Shown: positions 17,630 through 26,659, numbered from the stretch's first letter. The stretch: DNA of 32,797 nt from Dysgonomonas sp. ZJ279 (GCF_011039205.1 NZ_JAAKEL010000028.1:1-32797); one strand, 5' to 3'. Notes: generated from the letters alone by a model not told the origin. Numbers and translations are program-made.

Positions 17630-17752
17630 TTACTTAAAAGACAAAAATAGTTTAATTAATATAAATTTATTTTTATTAATAATTAACACAATTAATATCA
17701 ATAAAAGAAATGTGAACAAACAAATTATCTCATAAGCTAAAGTAGTTGTCAT
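17630..17752 (-). CDS. Possible 40-residue hydrophobic peptide
   Basis: An ATG-started frame encodes 40 residues: a short polar start (MTTTLAYE), a run of about 18 hydrophobic residues (LFTFLLLILIVLII) and a basic tail. It lies after the LanC-like gene and before the terminator. AT-rich DNA easily gives such frames, so it is only a candidate small membrane protein. Confidence 0.2.
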   Translation of the reverse strand: MTTTLAYEIICLFTFLLLILIVLIINKNKFILIKLFLSFK

Positions 17753-17857
17753 TCAAGCATTTACTTACAAACAAAATAAATTGCTTTTTTAATAGTATTG
17801 CACAACGGGCATAGGATTTCCTAAACTTTCAATACATAAGCTATTCTTTACGCAAAA

Positions 17858-18769
17858 TCAATTACCGTAGATTTGACTTATTCTTATCAGTTCAATACCT
17901 AACCCGGCTAATCCATTATAAACTGAAAGGTCAGACGATTCTAATTCTTGTATTTTTGTTTTAAGTAGCTCTTCTAGAATTATGGGATCGATCATTGTTT
18001 CTTCAAAGATATTACTAAAAGGGTAGATTAAATTGGTCCAACTTCTGCCCAATATATTTAAGTGAATATTTTCGCCAGGTAAGAGATCTTGCCATTGCTT
18101 TACTCTTTCAGAGCAGTCAAATTCATTAATATACCTTCTTAACAAAGCAATTTCAGCATCAATATATTTTTTATTATTTATAATATCTGCAATATAAATA
18201 TATAGCCTGTCCAATAACTCTTTACACTGCTCCGGTTCAATATTGAGACTGATTGATTTAACTATAAAATAAATTACAGAATTTAAATAAGCCAATGATA
18301 ATAAATTCTTATTTTCATGAAGAAAGTCTTTACACAAAAGAATAGTCTCCCGGATAGATTCGATATCTTCTCGCTGAAGAATATATAAGCCTTTCGAGAA
18401 GAAATTAATTTCCGCATCTAAATCTGATTTAAAATCATTTAGTCCCATTTTTTTAACGTTCAAATCTACCTCTGCCAGAATATCACTCTCTGCTTCTATA
18501 AAATTATTTTTTATCAAGTAATCAATACCCCAACCTATACCGCATAATCCATTCGAAAAATCTTTGGGGGTATTTTGATTCAATTGAGTGAAAATATTCT
18601 CAATACAGTCATCAGAGAATTCAGAATATATGTTATTACCAGAGTAGCGTGCATAATGATAAAAAAAAAGTGCTATTCCAAATTTTCCTTTTAATAAACC
18701 TAAATACTCTACATTTTGGACATTTATATAAATAGTATTGGCTATTTGTCTTAAAATACTGTTATACAT
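17858..18769 (-). CDS. LanC-like protein, long form, without zinc ligands
   Basis: This 303-residue LanC-type protein has GLLKGKFGIALFFYHY near residue 24, FSNGLCGIGWGIDYLIKNNF near 75, and the C-terminal VYNGLAGLGIELI. These are the glycine-rich turns of the (alpha/alpha) barrel. The Cys, Cys-His-Gly zinc motifs of active lanthionine cyclases are absent. Its N-terminal third is clearly related to the protein at 9523-10197 (GIGWG.-YLI-NNF-EA). It lies 4 nt after the two-domain glycosyltransferase at 18774, and each LanC-like gene is next to a glycosyltransferase gene, which suggests they work as pairs. Confidence 0.72.
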   Translation of the reverse strand: MYNSILRQIANTIYINVQNVEYLGLLKGKFGIALFFYHYARYSGNNIYSEFSDDCIENIFTQLNQNTPKDFSNGLCGIGWGIDYLIKNNFIEAESDILAEVDLNVKKMGLNDFKSDLDAEINFFSKGLYILQREDIESIRETILLCKDFLHENKNLLSLAYLNSVIYFIVKSISLNIEPEQCKELLDRLYIYIADIINNKKYIDAEIALLRRYINEFDCSERVKQWQDLLPGENIHLNILGRSWTNLIYPFSNIFEETMIDPIILEELLKTKIQELESSDLSVYNGLAGLGIELIRISQIYGN

Positions 18770-18773
18770 AGTA

Positions 18774-20630
18774 TTAATTTTTTATGTGTTTTTTTGATTC
18801 AATAACTTTTCTAAAAAAATCAATAAGATCTGGAACATGATAATCAAAGCTGAATTTCAACCTGTGATTATAAACATTTGTTCTCAATGTGGTCATAAGT
18901 TTTTCATCTTTGAGTTGATTTGCCAATTCTTCGTAAGTATCAAAAAAAAGACCTAATTTGTGATTTTTTATATGTGATTGCATAGCCACAATATGATTCT
19001 GATTATTCTTTTGAATCATAGGTAAACCTGCTGCTGCAAGAGTGTTCATACGTGCCGGCATATTTAAATCGTTCCAGCCGGCGTTCATTAATATTCCATT
19101 GTTTTGACTATCGAAACAATGTAACCATCCGGCATCATATTTAGAGAATTCTTCCACCCACTTGTCTGATGCGCAATGAGGGTGTAAGTGAAAATGATCA
19201 GGGGCAATTTTTAAAGCTTCTTTATTATAAGCTTCTCTTTTTTCATAGTAATTTTCAATATATACATGTAAATGTATATTGTTTTGAGCCAGATTTTCAA
19301 TATCTTCTGTCTCTATACCAATAATTCTACCGGGTACAACTGTATGTATTTCTCCGTCAAATGTTGAAATACGAGGAGAAAAATCGTTTGTGAAGGAATC
19401 CTGTTGAGGAAGGTCTCCATCCAGAATGTATGATAAACCCGTTTGGGGAATAAACTGTTCATACCATTGTTTTATTTCAGGATTTATATAAATTTTACCG
19501 TCTGCCTGATAATATAATTCAGTAAGTTGATCCCACATTCCGTATTGGCGACAAAGAAAAGGGCCTTCTTTAAAATGCCATACAAACGGAATTCCTAAAT
19601 TCTTTCTTAGGACTTCATGTGCAATTTTTACGGCTCCAAAATTAAGGGTAGCATAGATAATATCCGGTTTTATTTCTTTTATTGTCTTCTCCCAATTGTC
19701 ATAGGGTATGTCAATTACATTTCCAAACGGTAGATGTCCTACAGTAGAAAAACTAAAATGAGGGGGTGTTACCCATAAACCATATAGTGTATGCCCTAAC
19801 TCCTCTAATGCATAGATTCTTTCCGGATTATAAGATAACTCACCGACTATAAGTATTTTCAGGGGATTCTTTTCTTCGCGAACAACATTTATAGGACGAT
19901 ATTTTTTATAGGCTTTTTCTTCATCGATAAATTTATATTTTGAAACTTTCATTTTTATAGGTTCCTGCACGTTATAATACTGTCTGTATAGGTTCAATCC
20001 TCCTCCGTTATTTTCATCAACAAGTTTATGGTGCTGATAGGGATGTATAGTCCAATTTGAAGTTTCATCATTTATATATTTAAAAATACCATTGGATATT
20101 AATTTATGCCAGAATAAATCAAATAGATTCCCTGATACCCATTCATCCCTTGTGATCCAGCGGTCATCTGTTTTTTTATGTGCAGTTTGAACTAATTGGA
20201 GGCTCTGAAAATTAAATAGTCCGTTAGTCGTTTCATTCACAGTATTGAAAATCGAATCTTTAACTTCTGATTGAGTCTTTGCATATACCAGGACAATATC
20301 ATCAGACTTCTTTAACTCCTGGTATAATACTTTCAAATGATTTTCAAAATAAAAGTCATCGGATGGCAAATAGGCTATATACTTGTATTTTGCAATATCT
20401 AAGCCTTGATTTAGTGCGTAACCTAATCCTTTGTTTTCAGAGTTCTCTATATATGATATCCTGTCAGTTTGTAAATATTCCAGTATAAAATCACGAGTAG
20501 TATCTGTAGAGCCATCATTAATTATTATTAGCTCCCAATCGCTATAAGTTTGGTTAAACAGGCTCTTTATTGCCCGTCTGATATAGGACGCTTGGTTGTA
20601 GGTTGGCATAATAATTGAAAATCCTTCCAT
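18774..20630 (-). CDS. Two-domain glycosyltransferase (GT2 plus C-terminal GT-B-like domain)
   Basis: In this 618-residue protein residues 1-230 are a GT2 domain: FSIIMPTYNQASYIRRAI, LIIINDGSTDTT and YLPSDD. From about 258 a second domain begins, ILIVGELSYNPERIYALEEL, with GHLPFGNVIDIPYDNW, PFVWHFKEGPF and CASDKWVEEFSKYDAGWLHC, and resembles GT-B/CgeB-type glycosyltransferases. It is paralogous along its whole length to the protein at 21741-23612. The pair flanks a UDP-galactopyranose mutase gene, so a galactofuranose donor is plausible but unproven. Stop and next start are 4 nt apart. Confidence 0.85.
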   Translation of the reverse strand: MEGFSIIMPTYNQASYIRRAIKSLFNQTYSDWELIIINDGSTDTTRDFILEYLQTDRISYIENSENKGLGYALNQGLDIAKYKYIAYLPSDDFYFENHLKVLYQELKKSDDIVLVYAKTQSEVKDSIFNTVNETTNGLFNFQSLQLVQTAHKKTDDRWITRDEWVSGNLFDLFWHKLISNGIFKYINDETSNWTIHPYQHHKLVDENNGGGLNLYRQYYNVQEPIKMKVSKYKFIDEEKAYKKYRPINVVREEKNPLKILIVGELSYNPERIYALEELGHTLYGLWVTPPHFSFSTVGHLPFGNVIDIPYDNWEKTIKEIKPDIIYATLNFGAVKIAHEVLRKNLGIPFVWHFKEGPFLCRQYGMWDQLTELYYQADGKIYINPEIKQWYEQFIPQTGLSYILDGDLPQQDSFTNDFSPRISTFDGEIHTVVPGRIIGIETEDIENLAQNNIHLHVYIENYYEKREAYNKEALKIAPDHFHLHPHCASDKWVEEFSKYDAGWLHCFDSQNNGILMNAGWNDLNMPARMNTLAAAGLPMIQKNNQNHIVAMQSHIKNHKLGLFFDTYEELANQLKDEKLMTTLRTNVYNHRLKFSFDYHVPDLIDFFRKVIESKKHIKN

Positions 20631-20638
20631 ATATCTTT

Positions 20639-21725
20639 TTATATTTTATTGTTAACCTTTGCATATAGTTTTAATGATTCAGATACAATCTGATCCATAT
20701 TATAATATTTATATGAACCTAACCGTCCTCCAAAAAAGACATTCTTCTCAAAATTAGCCTTTTGCATATATTTGTCAAGAATCTGATTATTTTGATCAGT
20801 GTTAACCGGATAATAAGGTTCTGTTTCCTCTTTCCATAACTGGGGATATTCTATAGATATAACTGTTTTTTCTTGCTGTCCAAATTCAAAATGTTTATGT
20901 TCTATAATTCGAGTGAAAGGTGTTTCTATATCAGTATAGTTAATTACAGCATTTCCTTGAAAATTGTTGGTGTTCAAAACGTAGAGACCTGTACTCCAAT
21001 GCTCCATAACAATAATCGAAATATTGATCAATCATACCTGTATAAATTACAGTCTTTGCCATGTCAGACAATTCCCTATTTAAAAGAAAATTAGTATCCA
21101 GTAAAGTATCTGCTTTTGAAAAACATTTTTTAAAAATAGGGTTATACCCACCTACAGGTATTCCCTGATAGGGATCATTAAAATAGTTGTTATTGAATGA
21201 GAATCTTAGAGGTATTCGCTTTATTATAAAAGCAGGTAAATCTCTGGTCTTTTTCCCCCACTGCTTTTCAGTATATCCTTTTATCAGCTTATTATAAATA
21301 TCATAACCGACTAAACATAGGGCCTGTTCTTCAAAGTTTTTAGGATTATCAATTTTAAGACATTGGGATTCGATTTTTTTCAAGGCATCCGCAGGCGTTA
21401 TTGTCTTCCATAATTGATAGAACGTGTTCATATTAAAAGGCAGATTATAAAGCTCATCTTTATATTTAGCCAAAGGAGAGTTGACATAGTGGTTGAAACT
21501 ACATAATTCCTGCATATAATTCCAAATACTTTCATTATCTGTATGAAAAATGTGGGCTCCATGCATATGAACATTAATCCCAGCAATATTCTCGCAGTAT
21601 AAATTTCCACCAATATGAGATCTTTGTTCTACTACAAGACATCGCTTCCCTTCTTTTGCCGCTTCTATGGCAAAAACAGCATTAAAAAGCCCTGCTCCAA
21701 CTAATAAGAAATCATATTTAGACAT
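20639..21725 (-). pseudogene. glf: UDP-galactopyranose mutase, disrupted by a frameshift
   Basis: The mutase interconverts UDP-galactopyranose and UDP-galactofuranose. Two overlapping frames make up the whole protein. The first (21725-20940) has the FAD motif LLVGAGLFNAVFAIEAAKEG, then VVEQRSHIGGN, HGAHIFHT, EKQWGK and YTGMIDQYFDY, ending at RSLRFEHQ. The second (to 20639) supplies VLNTNNFQGNAVINYTD, RIIEHKHFEFG, EPYYPVN and FFGGRLGSYKYYNMDQ. Compared with usual Glf sequences (RFE-TEILDTDN-YQGN) about 14 nt are missing near 20966-20985. A sequence TTTTGAACACCAA there would have been a tandem copy, suggesting slippage deletion. As written no full enzyme is made. An assembly collapse is the alternative. 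Confidence 0.85.
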
Positions 21726-21740
21726 AAGAAATATTTTTTA

Positions 21741-23612
21741 TTATTTGCTGTTTTCCATTATTTTGTAAAAGAAATCCGAAAGCCTTTCAACATGATAATC
21801 AAAGGTAAACTCATCTCTACATTTCATAATACTTTTATTAAGGTCCTCCAATGTGTTTTTCTCTCTTAGACTCATTGCCAGATCGCTGATGTTTTTATAG
21901 AACATACCAATATTAAGATCTTTTACCAGATTTTGCATTGCAACAAAATGGCCTGTATTATCCTTTTGTAATGAAGGTATTCCTGCTGCGACTAAAGTAT
22001 AAATGCGAGCAGGAATATTTAAATCGTCCCAGGTTGTTTGTAATAAATTGCCTTCGTTACAACTGTTAAAACAATGTAACCAACCGGCATCATATTTTGA
22101 AAATTCCTTTACCCAATCACTGCTCGAGACATGAGTATGAATATGAAAATGGTCTGGTGCCATTTTTTTTATGAGTTGGTTAGGGGCATCATATCGATGA
22201 TGTTCATTCTCAGAATACAAATGGACATGAATATTTTGATTTGACAGGGCAGCTATATCAGTTTCAGTAATTCCGATTATTCGCCCTGCAACAACAGTAT
22301 GTATACTACCTTTATCAGTTGCTGATATTTTTGTTGAAAAATCATTATTAAAACAATCTCTCTTGGGCATATCCAGATCTAAAATAAAAGAATTTTCAGA
22401 GGAAGGTACAAATAATTCATACCATCTTTTCATCATTTTGTTTATAAAGATTTTCCCGTCGGCATATTTATACAATTCGTATAACTCTTTCCATGTACCA
22501 TTTTTCATACATGCAATAGGACTTTCTTTGAAATGCCATACAAAGGGAATTGAAAGTTTAGACTTTAAGACTTCGTGAGCAATTTCTACTCCATCCCAAT
22601 TAGCTAAAGCATATATAATGTCAGGCTTTATCTTTGAAACTGTTTCTCTCCAGTTATCGTATGGGATATCTTCTACATTACCAAAAGGCAAATGCCCTAC
22701 ATTAGTAAATGTAAATTCCGGTTTTCTAACCCATAAACCATATAATACATGGCCATACTCTTCTAATGCATAGATTCTTTCCGGGTTATATGCCAATTCC
22801 CCGACAAGGAGTATTTTTAGTCGTTTTTTCTTTGTGATACTTTTCCGGAAGGGAGCATAGATCTTTTCTTCATCGATAAATTTATACTTAGAGAGCCTCA
22901 TTCGTAAAGGATTCACTACTTTATAATAGCTCCTATATGCATTTAATCCCCCTCCGTATCTTTCGCCGGCGATTCTGTGGTGTTGGTGTGGATGATTTGT
23001 CCAGAAGCATGTTATTATACCTGTTGATACAAATGACCCGGTATTAATTAATTTATTCCAGAACATCAGAAATAAATCATCTGTAATCCATTCTTTACGC
23101 TCAAGCCATCTATGGGCGGTTTTTCTATGGGCGGTTTGAACAAGTTGCAAACAATGATCGGGCCTTATATGGTTTGATTCGTATGTATTTTTATATGGAT
23201 ATAAGGAATCTATATTTCCGAACCTAAGACCGCTAAACACTAATGAAGTATCTTTTGATTGATTAAATTTATCTGTAAAAGAACTTAGATGATCTTTGTA
23301 ATATATATCATCGGATGGTAAATAAGCTATATAGTCATATTTTGCAATATTTAAACCTTGGTTTATTGCATAACCTAATCCCATATTGCATTGATTCTTT
23401 ATATACCTAATCTGAGGATGGTTTATTATAAAATCATTTATACATTCTTCTGTATCGTCTGAGCTTCCGTCATTAATAATAATAAGTTCCCAATTCTTAT
23501 AAGTCTGTTCAATTAGGCTAAATATAGCTCTTCTGATAAATGACGATTGGTTGTAAGTCGGCATTATTACAGAATAACCAATAGGCTTTTCATCTTTAGA
23601 TTTAATTCTCAT
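21741..23612 (-). CDS. Two-domain glycosyltransferase (GT2 plus C-terminal GT-B-like domain)
   Basis: This 623-residue paralogue of the protein at 18774-20630 has the same layout: GT2 domain with YSVIMPTYNQSSFIRRAI, LIIINDGSSDDT and YLPSDD; then a second domain from about 262 with ILLVGELAYNPERIYALEEY, GHLPFGNVEDIPYDNW, PFVWHFKESP and SSDWVKEFSKYDAGWLHC. Similarity is high over the full length, judged by eye. It lies 15 nt upstream of the mutase frame and is the first gene of this operon. The substrate is unknown. The pair may add different sugars or act on different peptides. Confidence 0.85.
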   Translation of the reverse strand: MRIKSKDEKPIGYSVIMPTYNQSSFIRRAIFSLIEQTYKNWELIIINDGSSDDTEECINDFIINHPQIRYIKNQCNMGLGYAINQGLNIAKYDYIAYLPSDDIYYKDHLSSFTDKFNQSKDTSLVFSGLRFGNIDSLYPYKNTYESNHIRPDHCLQLVQTAHRKTAHRWLERKEWITDDLFLMFWNKLINTGSFVSTGIITCFWTNHPHQHHRIAGERYGGGLNAYRSYYKVVNPLRMRLSKYKFIDEEKIYAPFRKSITKKKRLKILLVGELAYNPERIYALEEYGHVLYGLWVRKPEFTFTNVGHLPFGNVEDIPYDNWRETVSKIKPDIIYALANWDGVEIAHEVLKSKLSIPFVWHFKESPIACMKNGTWKELYELYKYADGKIFINKMMKRWYELFVPSSENSFILDLDMPKRDCFNNDFSTKISATDKGSIHTVVAGRIIGITETDIAALSNQNIHVHLYSENEHHRYDAPNQLIKKMAPDHFHIHTHVSSSDWVKEFSKYDAGWLHCFNSCNEGNLLQTTWDDLNIPARIYTLVAAGIPSLQKDNTGHFVAMQNLVKDLNIGMFYKNISDLAMSLREKNTLEDLNKSIMKCRDEFTFDYHVERLSDFFYKIMENSK

Positions 23613-23744
23613 GTTTCCTATATTACTTTTAAACTCATTTTAGTAAATCTACATTTTCTGAATAAATAATAGCTTAAATAAGAAAATATTGATTCTTATT
23701 ATCCATTTCCGTTTACATGTAGATAAAGTAAGGCAACGCAATTT

Positions 23745-23913
23745 TCCATTATATAACAAGATATTTTTTTATCCTTCCGGTTCAATATATTTTTTTATAA
23801 TTCTCTATTTTTAATAGTCATAACAGACAACACAGCGATTCTGCTACCAATGCACAAACAGGACATTAGTTCATTGAATCTAATTGTTTTTAGTAAGGAG
23901 AGCTATTTTGCAT
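23745..23913 (-). pseudogene. Decayed 5' remnant of a second C39 peptidase/ABC exporter
   Basis: An ATG at 23913 opens MQNSSPY-stop-KQLDSMN, matching MKIKNFPSYRQLDSMD at the start of the exporter at 11695-13905. After an internal deletion of about 60 codons, another frame reads VLFVHW-stop-QNRCVVCYDY, matching CVLHWNQNHFVVCYDI. Nucleotide similarity continues to about 23745 with no full gene beyond. The catalytic Cys region is lost. The precursor and TlpA genes just upstream therefore once sat next to their own exporter. Confidence 0.75.
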
Positions 23914-23946
23914 TTTTTGATTGTTGTATTTCAGAAAACTATCTTT

Positions 23947-25290
23947 TTAATATTTTAATAATTGAAACAGTTTTGTCTCTAATTCATTACTTTTAAGATC
24001 CGTTGCTATTATACGCCTGTTTTTATCAAGTAGAAAATTGGAAGGGATAGCTGTTACACCGAAACTGTTAGTAATCAGACGGGCATCTTCATTTGCCCAG
24101 CTTCCGGCATAAACATTGATAAACTGACGGCTTTTATATTTCTCGATAGCTGTACGCCATTCCCGTTCATTATTATCCAAAGAGATGGCATATACGGATA
24201 AATTGTTTTTATATTTATTATGCACTTTTATTAAATGGGGAATCTCTTGAACGCAGGGTCCACACCATGCTGCCCAGAAATCTATAAAAATATAATCCGT
24301 ATTAATATCACTTAAAGACGCCAGCTTATGTAAAGTATCTTTCAATTTCAAATGCCCTATCTTAGATCCCAGCTTATATACCGGGACATTACTGCTGTCA
24401 GCTTCTGCCCGATACATTCCCGGAGGTTTTGACGATCGGCTTGCTAAAGAGACATTGCCGTCTTGTAATTTATACGTGTCTTTATTATAAGAAGTATACC
24501 TTATATCGTTTCTTCTCTTTAGCCAGTTCTCGCTCCTTAAACTAGGAGGAGGTACCACTTTCCTATGGATATACGTTCGAATAGCTTCTGAAACCTGTAC
24601 ATCATCAGGATATCGTTGTTTCAAGATGCTGGCTATACTGTCCGCTACTTCACGGGAAATCTCCCCTTTCCCTACCCGATGGGATAAATACATGATCAGG
24701 TATCCAATTGTAGTTGTAGATTTGACGGAATCAAACTGGTTTATTATAAAATCCGTAGCCAGATATTTTTCTGTAGATAATAGTTTTTTTGTTATCTGGT
24801 TTATAGTTATAGTATCGTTATAGTCTGAACTCATCAAGTCATCTTTTAAATCAGAAATTTTTTTATTTAAGGCTTTAGTCTTAAAAGATAAATCACGTGC
24901 TTCGGTTTGAGCTAACGCTCCTGTAAGGGTCGTACCTTCTACATAAAGTCCATTAGAAGTCAAATTCTCTATCCTTATATCCCGGTCAGCTTTGTCTACC
25001 TGAATACTTGACCGCTCCCAGGGAAGCAATATTCCTGAAAATATCAATTCTGTAAGGGATACAGAATCGTTCATAAGGGTGTCTTTTAATACAAATTCTC
25101 TTTGCCCTTTCTCTATAAAACAGGAATCGATTATATTAAACTCATTTCCATATAATGAGATCCAATACACCCACTGAGATTCACTATTAATAGAACTGTC
25201 CATAGTAACGGTCAATGTCCTGATATCAGCCTGTTTCTGACAAGAAGCAAGAAATGGAAATAGTAGTAAATAAAACAAAATCCTTTTCAT
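23947..25290 (-). CDS. TlpA-like thioredoxin lipoprotein
   Basis: This 447-residue protein starts at ATG 25290 (MKRILFYLLLFPFLASCQ), which gives a proper lipoprotein signal with lipobox LASC. The longer frame upstream has no signal. The N-terminal ~250 residues resemble DUF4369-type regions of Bacteroidota TlpA proteins. The C-terminal thioredoxin domain has the active site AAWCGPCVQEIPHL, SLDNNEREW and the cis-Pro segment VTAIPSNFLLD. It would reduce or isomerise disulfides at the outer or inner membrane surface. It follows a four-cysteine precursor gene by 63 nt, with a strong stem-loop between, so that peptide is a plausible substrate. Confidence 0.88.
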   Translation of the reverse strand: MKRILFYLLLFPFLASCQKQADIRTLTVTMDSSINSESQWVYWISLYGNEFNIIDSCFIEKGQREFVLKDTLMNDSVSLTELIFSGILLPWERSSIQVDKADRDIRIENLTSNGLYVEGTTLTGALAQTEARDLSFKTKALNKKISDLKDDLMSSDYNDTITINQITKKLLSTEKYLATDFIINQFDSVKSTTTIGYLIMYLSHRVGKGEISREVADSIASILKQRYPDDVQVSEAIRTYIHRKVVPPPSLRSENWLKRRNDIRYTSYNKDTYKLQDGNVSLASRSSKPPGMYRAEADSSNVPVYKLGSKIGHLKLKDTLHKLASLSDINTDYIFIDFWAAWCGPCVQEIPHLIKVHNKYKNNLSVYAISLDNNEREWRTAIEKYKSRQFINVYAGSWANEDARLITNSFGVTAIPSNFLLDKNRRIIATDLKSNELETKLFQLLKY

Positions 25291-25308
25291 AAACTTAATA
25301 CTTATAAA

Positions 25309-25341
25309 AGACCAATGTACTATTTGGTAATACATTGGTCT
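25309..25341 (-). terminator. Stem-loop terminator after the four-cysteine precursor
   Basis: AGACCAATGTA (25309-25319) and TACATTGGTCT (25331-25341) form a perfect 11-bp stem with an 11-nt loop. On the minus strand the stem runs into TTTTATAAG. It lies 12 nt after the precursor stop and would reduce read-through into the TlpA gene. Confidence 0.7.
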
Positions 25342-25353
25342 AAATTATTTTAG

Positions 25354-25560
25354 TTAATTACCGGTACAAAAGCCGCTTCCGATAGAAAACGCTTCTCCAT
25401 AACTTGATGCACATATAGAGAATCCTGTTCCGTCAGTACAAGAGCCGGTGTAATAGTTTTGACCGGAACCGCAATCAAAACCACCTTTAAGGTCTTTCAT
25501 CTCTTTTTCACTCATAATAGTAGCATCTTCCGCCAATTCGATTTTAGTTAACTTTTTCAT
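25354..25560 (-). CDS. GG-leader RiPP precursor with a four-cysteine core
   Basis: This 68-residue precursor has a 27-residue leader, MKKLTKIELAEDATIMSEKE then MKDLKGG, of the same type as the tandem peptides. The 41-residue core is unrelated to theirs: FDCGSGQNYYTGSC, then TDGTGFSICASS and a Gly/Ser-rich end with GFCTGN, giving four spaced cysteines. The even cysteine number and the neighbouring thioredoxin and VKOR genes suggest two disulfides, but other modification is possible. Its own exporter has decayed (23745-23913), so it would need the exporter at 11695. Confidence 0.85.
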   Translation of the reverse strand: MKKLTKIELAEDATIMSEKEMKDLKGGFDCGSGQNYYTGSCTDGTGFSICASSYGEAFSIGSGFCTGN

Positions 25561-25641
25561 AATAAAAAAAATTGGATTTACATTACAGAATTTCTTCAGT
25601 AAATGATCAGTTTACTGCCCATTGCCCTGTAATTTTGCAAT
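25558..25641 (-). promoter_or_regulatory. Conserved upstream region of the four-cysteine precursor
   Basis: The 84 nt ending at the ATG align without gaps to the 84 nt before the other single precursor (28226-28309). The strongest block, on the minus strand near 25641-25622, is ATTG....TT.CAGGGCA, 62 nt before both starts. A second shared block, TCTG-AAT, lies about 30 nt before each start. It may be a promoter, a 5' UTR element or a remnant of common ancestry. Confidence 0.5.
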
Positions 25642-25881
25642 GATTTATTTAATATCGATAACTAAACCTATAAAGTATTCTACATAGTTTATCTTATAAC
25701 ATACCAAGAACTATTGTCATAAAGTCTGAAACATACATTGTACTTATTAAATTTATAAGAAATTGTGAATATTTTATTTTAATAATAATATCTATAATGT
25801 ATAATGAGAATATATTGACATAATAGGAAGGAACGATCCGCCACCCCGCAGGAGCACACTAATTTAATGAATAGGTTTGGC
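25561..25881. other. 321-nt gap between GT32 gene and precursor
   Basis: Apart from the conserved 5' region next to the precursor (25558-25641), no gene, RNA or repeat is recognisable. A GC-richer spot (25836-25855) near the end of the GT32 gene has no assigned role. A stretch without stop codons on the minus strand has no usable start. Confidence 0.5.
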
Positions 25882-26616
25882 TCACAGTTCGTCCTTTACC
25901 CAGATACTGGAAAAGTAATGAACTGCATATGCTTCTTCCAGACAATCATTTAATTCTTGTGTCCTTTCTCCTTGTACAAAATTCCGTGCCTGAGAACCAT
26001 TAAATGGGGTTACATATTTAGCAGGGATAAGGTAGATGTCATTCTTTTCCTCTTGTGTTAAGTTTCGGTAAAGACTAACTAACTTCCATGGGCCTGTTGT
26101 ATTAAAAACACAGTCAAATTTGGGAATGGGATTATATTCCAGAATTTCATTCCTGAAAACCGCTTCAATTGTTTTTTTCATAAAAGGATGTTCCGCAACG
26201 CAAGCCATTAATGCGTTATTAAATATTCTTTTGTCTTCCTGTGTATCTGTTTTAGAAGATTGCTCTAATGAAAAACAACAGGTTTTACCTTCCAGAAGCT
26301 CATCCAGAGGTTTTACAGATTCGTAATCAAAGTCGACATACATACCTCCCAATTTATTCAATATGAGGTAGCGTATGGTATCCCAGCGTTGGATATTGTA
26401 GGGATATCTTCTATAAATATCCAGATAATGAGGGTAGTATTCTATTATAAAATTATCGATCCTTTCCGTATCCCAAAATTCATATTTCCAGGTCGGATAA
26501 TCGCTTTTCCATGATTCACTTAATTTTTTAAAAACATTAGGCAAGGGTATTTGATCACCTGACCATATTTGATGGATAATATGTGGAATTGTTTTATTGC
26601 TATTCATAGTTTTCAT
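25882..26616 (-). CDS. GT32-family glycosyltransferase (Och1/capsular type)
   Basis: This 244-residue GT32 enzyme begins TIPHIIHQIWSGDQIPLP, the typical IPK-IHQIW start. YEFWDTERI follows, then RWDTIRYLILNKLGGMYVDFDYES with the metal-binding DxD, and the family's NALMACVAEHPFMK and TTGPWKLV segments. Such enzymes transfer sugars onto glycans, peptides or toxin targets. The gene lies between two precursor/TlpA modules, which makes a peptide tailoring role possible. The start at 26616 is supported by family alignment; 26607 is an alternative. Confidence 0.87.
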   Translation of the reverse strand: MKTMNSNKTIPHIIHQIWSGDQIPLPNVFKKLSESWKSDYPTWKYEFWDTERIDNFIIEYYPHYLDIYRRYPYNIQRWDTIRYLILNKLGGMYVDFDYESVKPLDELLEGKTCCFSLEQSSKTDTQEDKRIFNNALMACVAEHPFMKKTIEAVFRNEILEYNPIPKFDCVFNTTGPWKLVSLYRNLTQEEKNDIYLIPAKYVTPFNGSQARNFVQGERTQELNDCLEEAYAVHYFSSIWVKDEL

Positions 26617-26659
26617 TTATTAAAATGATATCATCTAAAGTTTCTTTATACTTCATATA

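Larger units (their letters stand above)
17352..17857. other. 506-nt AT-rich intergenic region: terminator, promoter candidate, possible small gene
   Basis: No established gene lies here. It holds a stem-loop terminator for the upstream operon (17526-17559), a Bacteroidota-type promoter candidate for the S41/precursor operon (17458-17490), and a 40-codon hydrophobic frame (17630-17752). The rest is AT-rich with no recognisable remnant. Confidence 0.6.

Noticed and set aside
9523-18769. Classical lanthipeptide system based on the LanC-like genes
   Set aside because: No LanB, LanM or other dehydratase is present, and both LanC-like proteins lack zinc ligands. Thioether formation by the radical SAM enzyme is the better candidate.
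25690-25860. Minus-strand stretch without stops between the GT32 gene and the precursor
   Set aside because: The only usable ATG gives about 14 residues. The stretch has no similarity to other proteins in the window.
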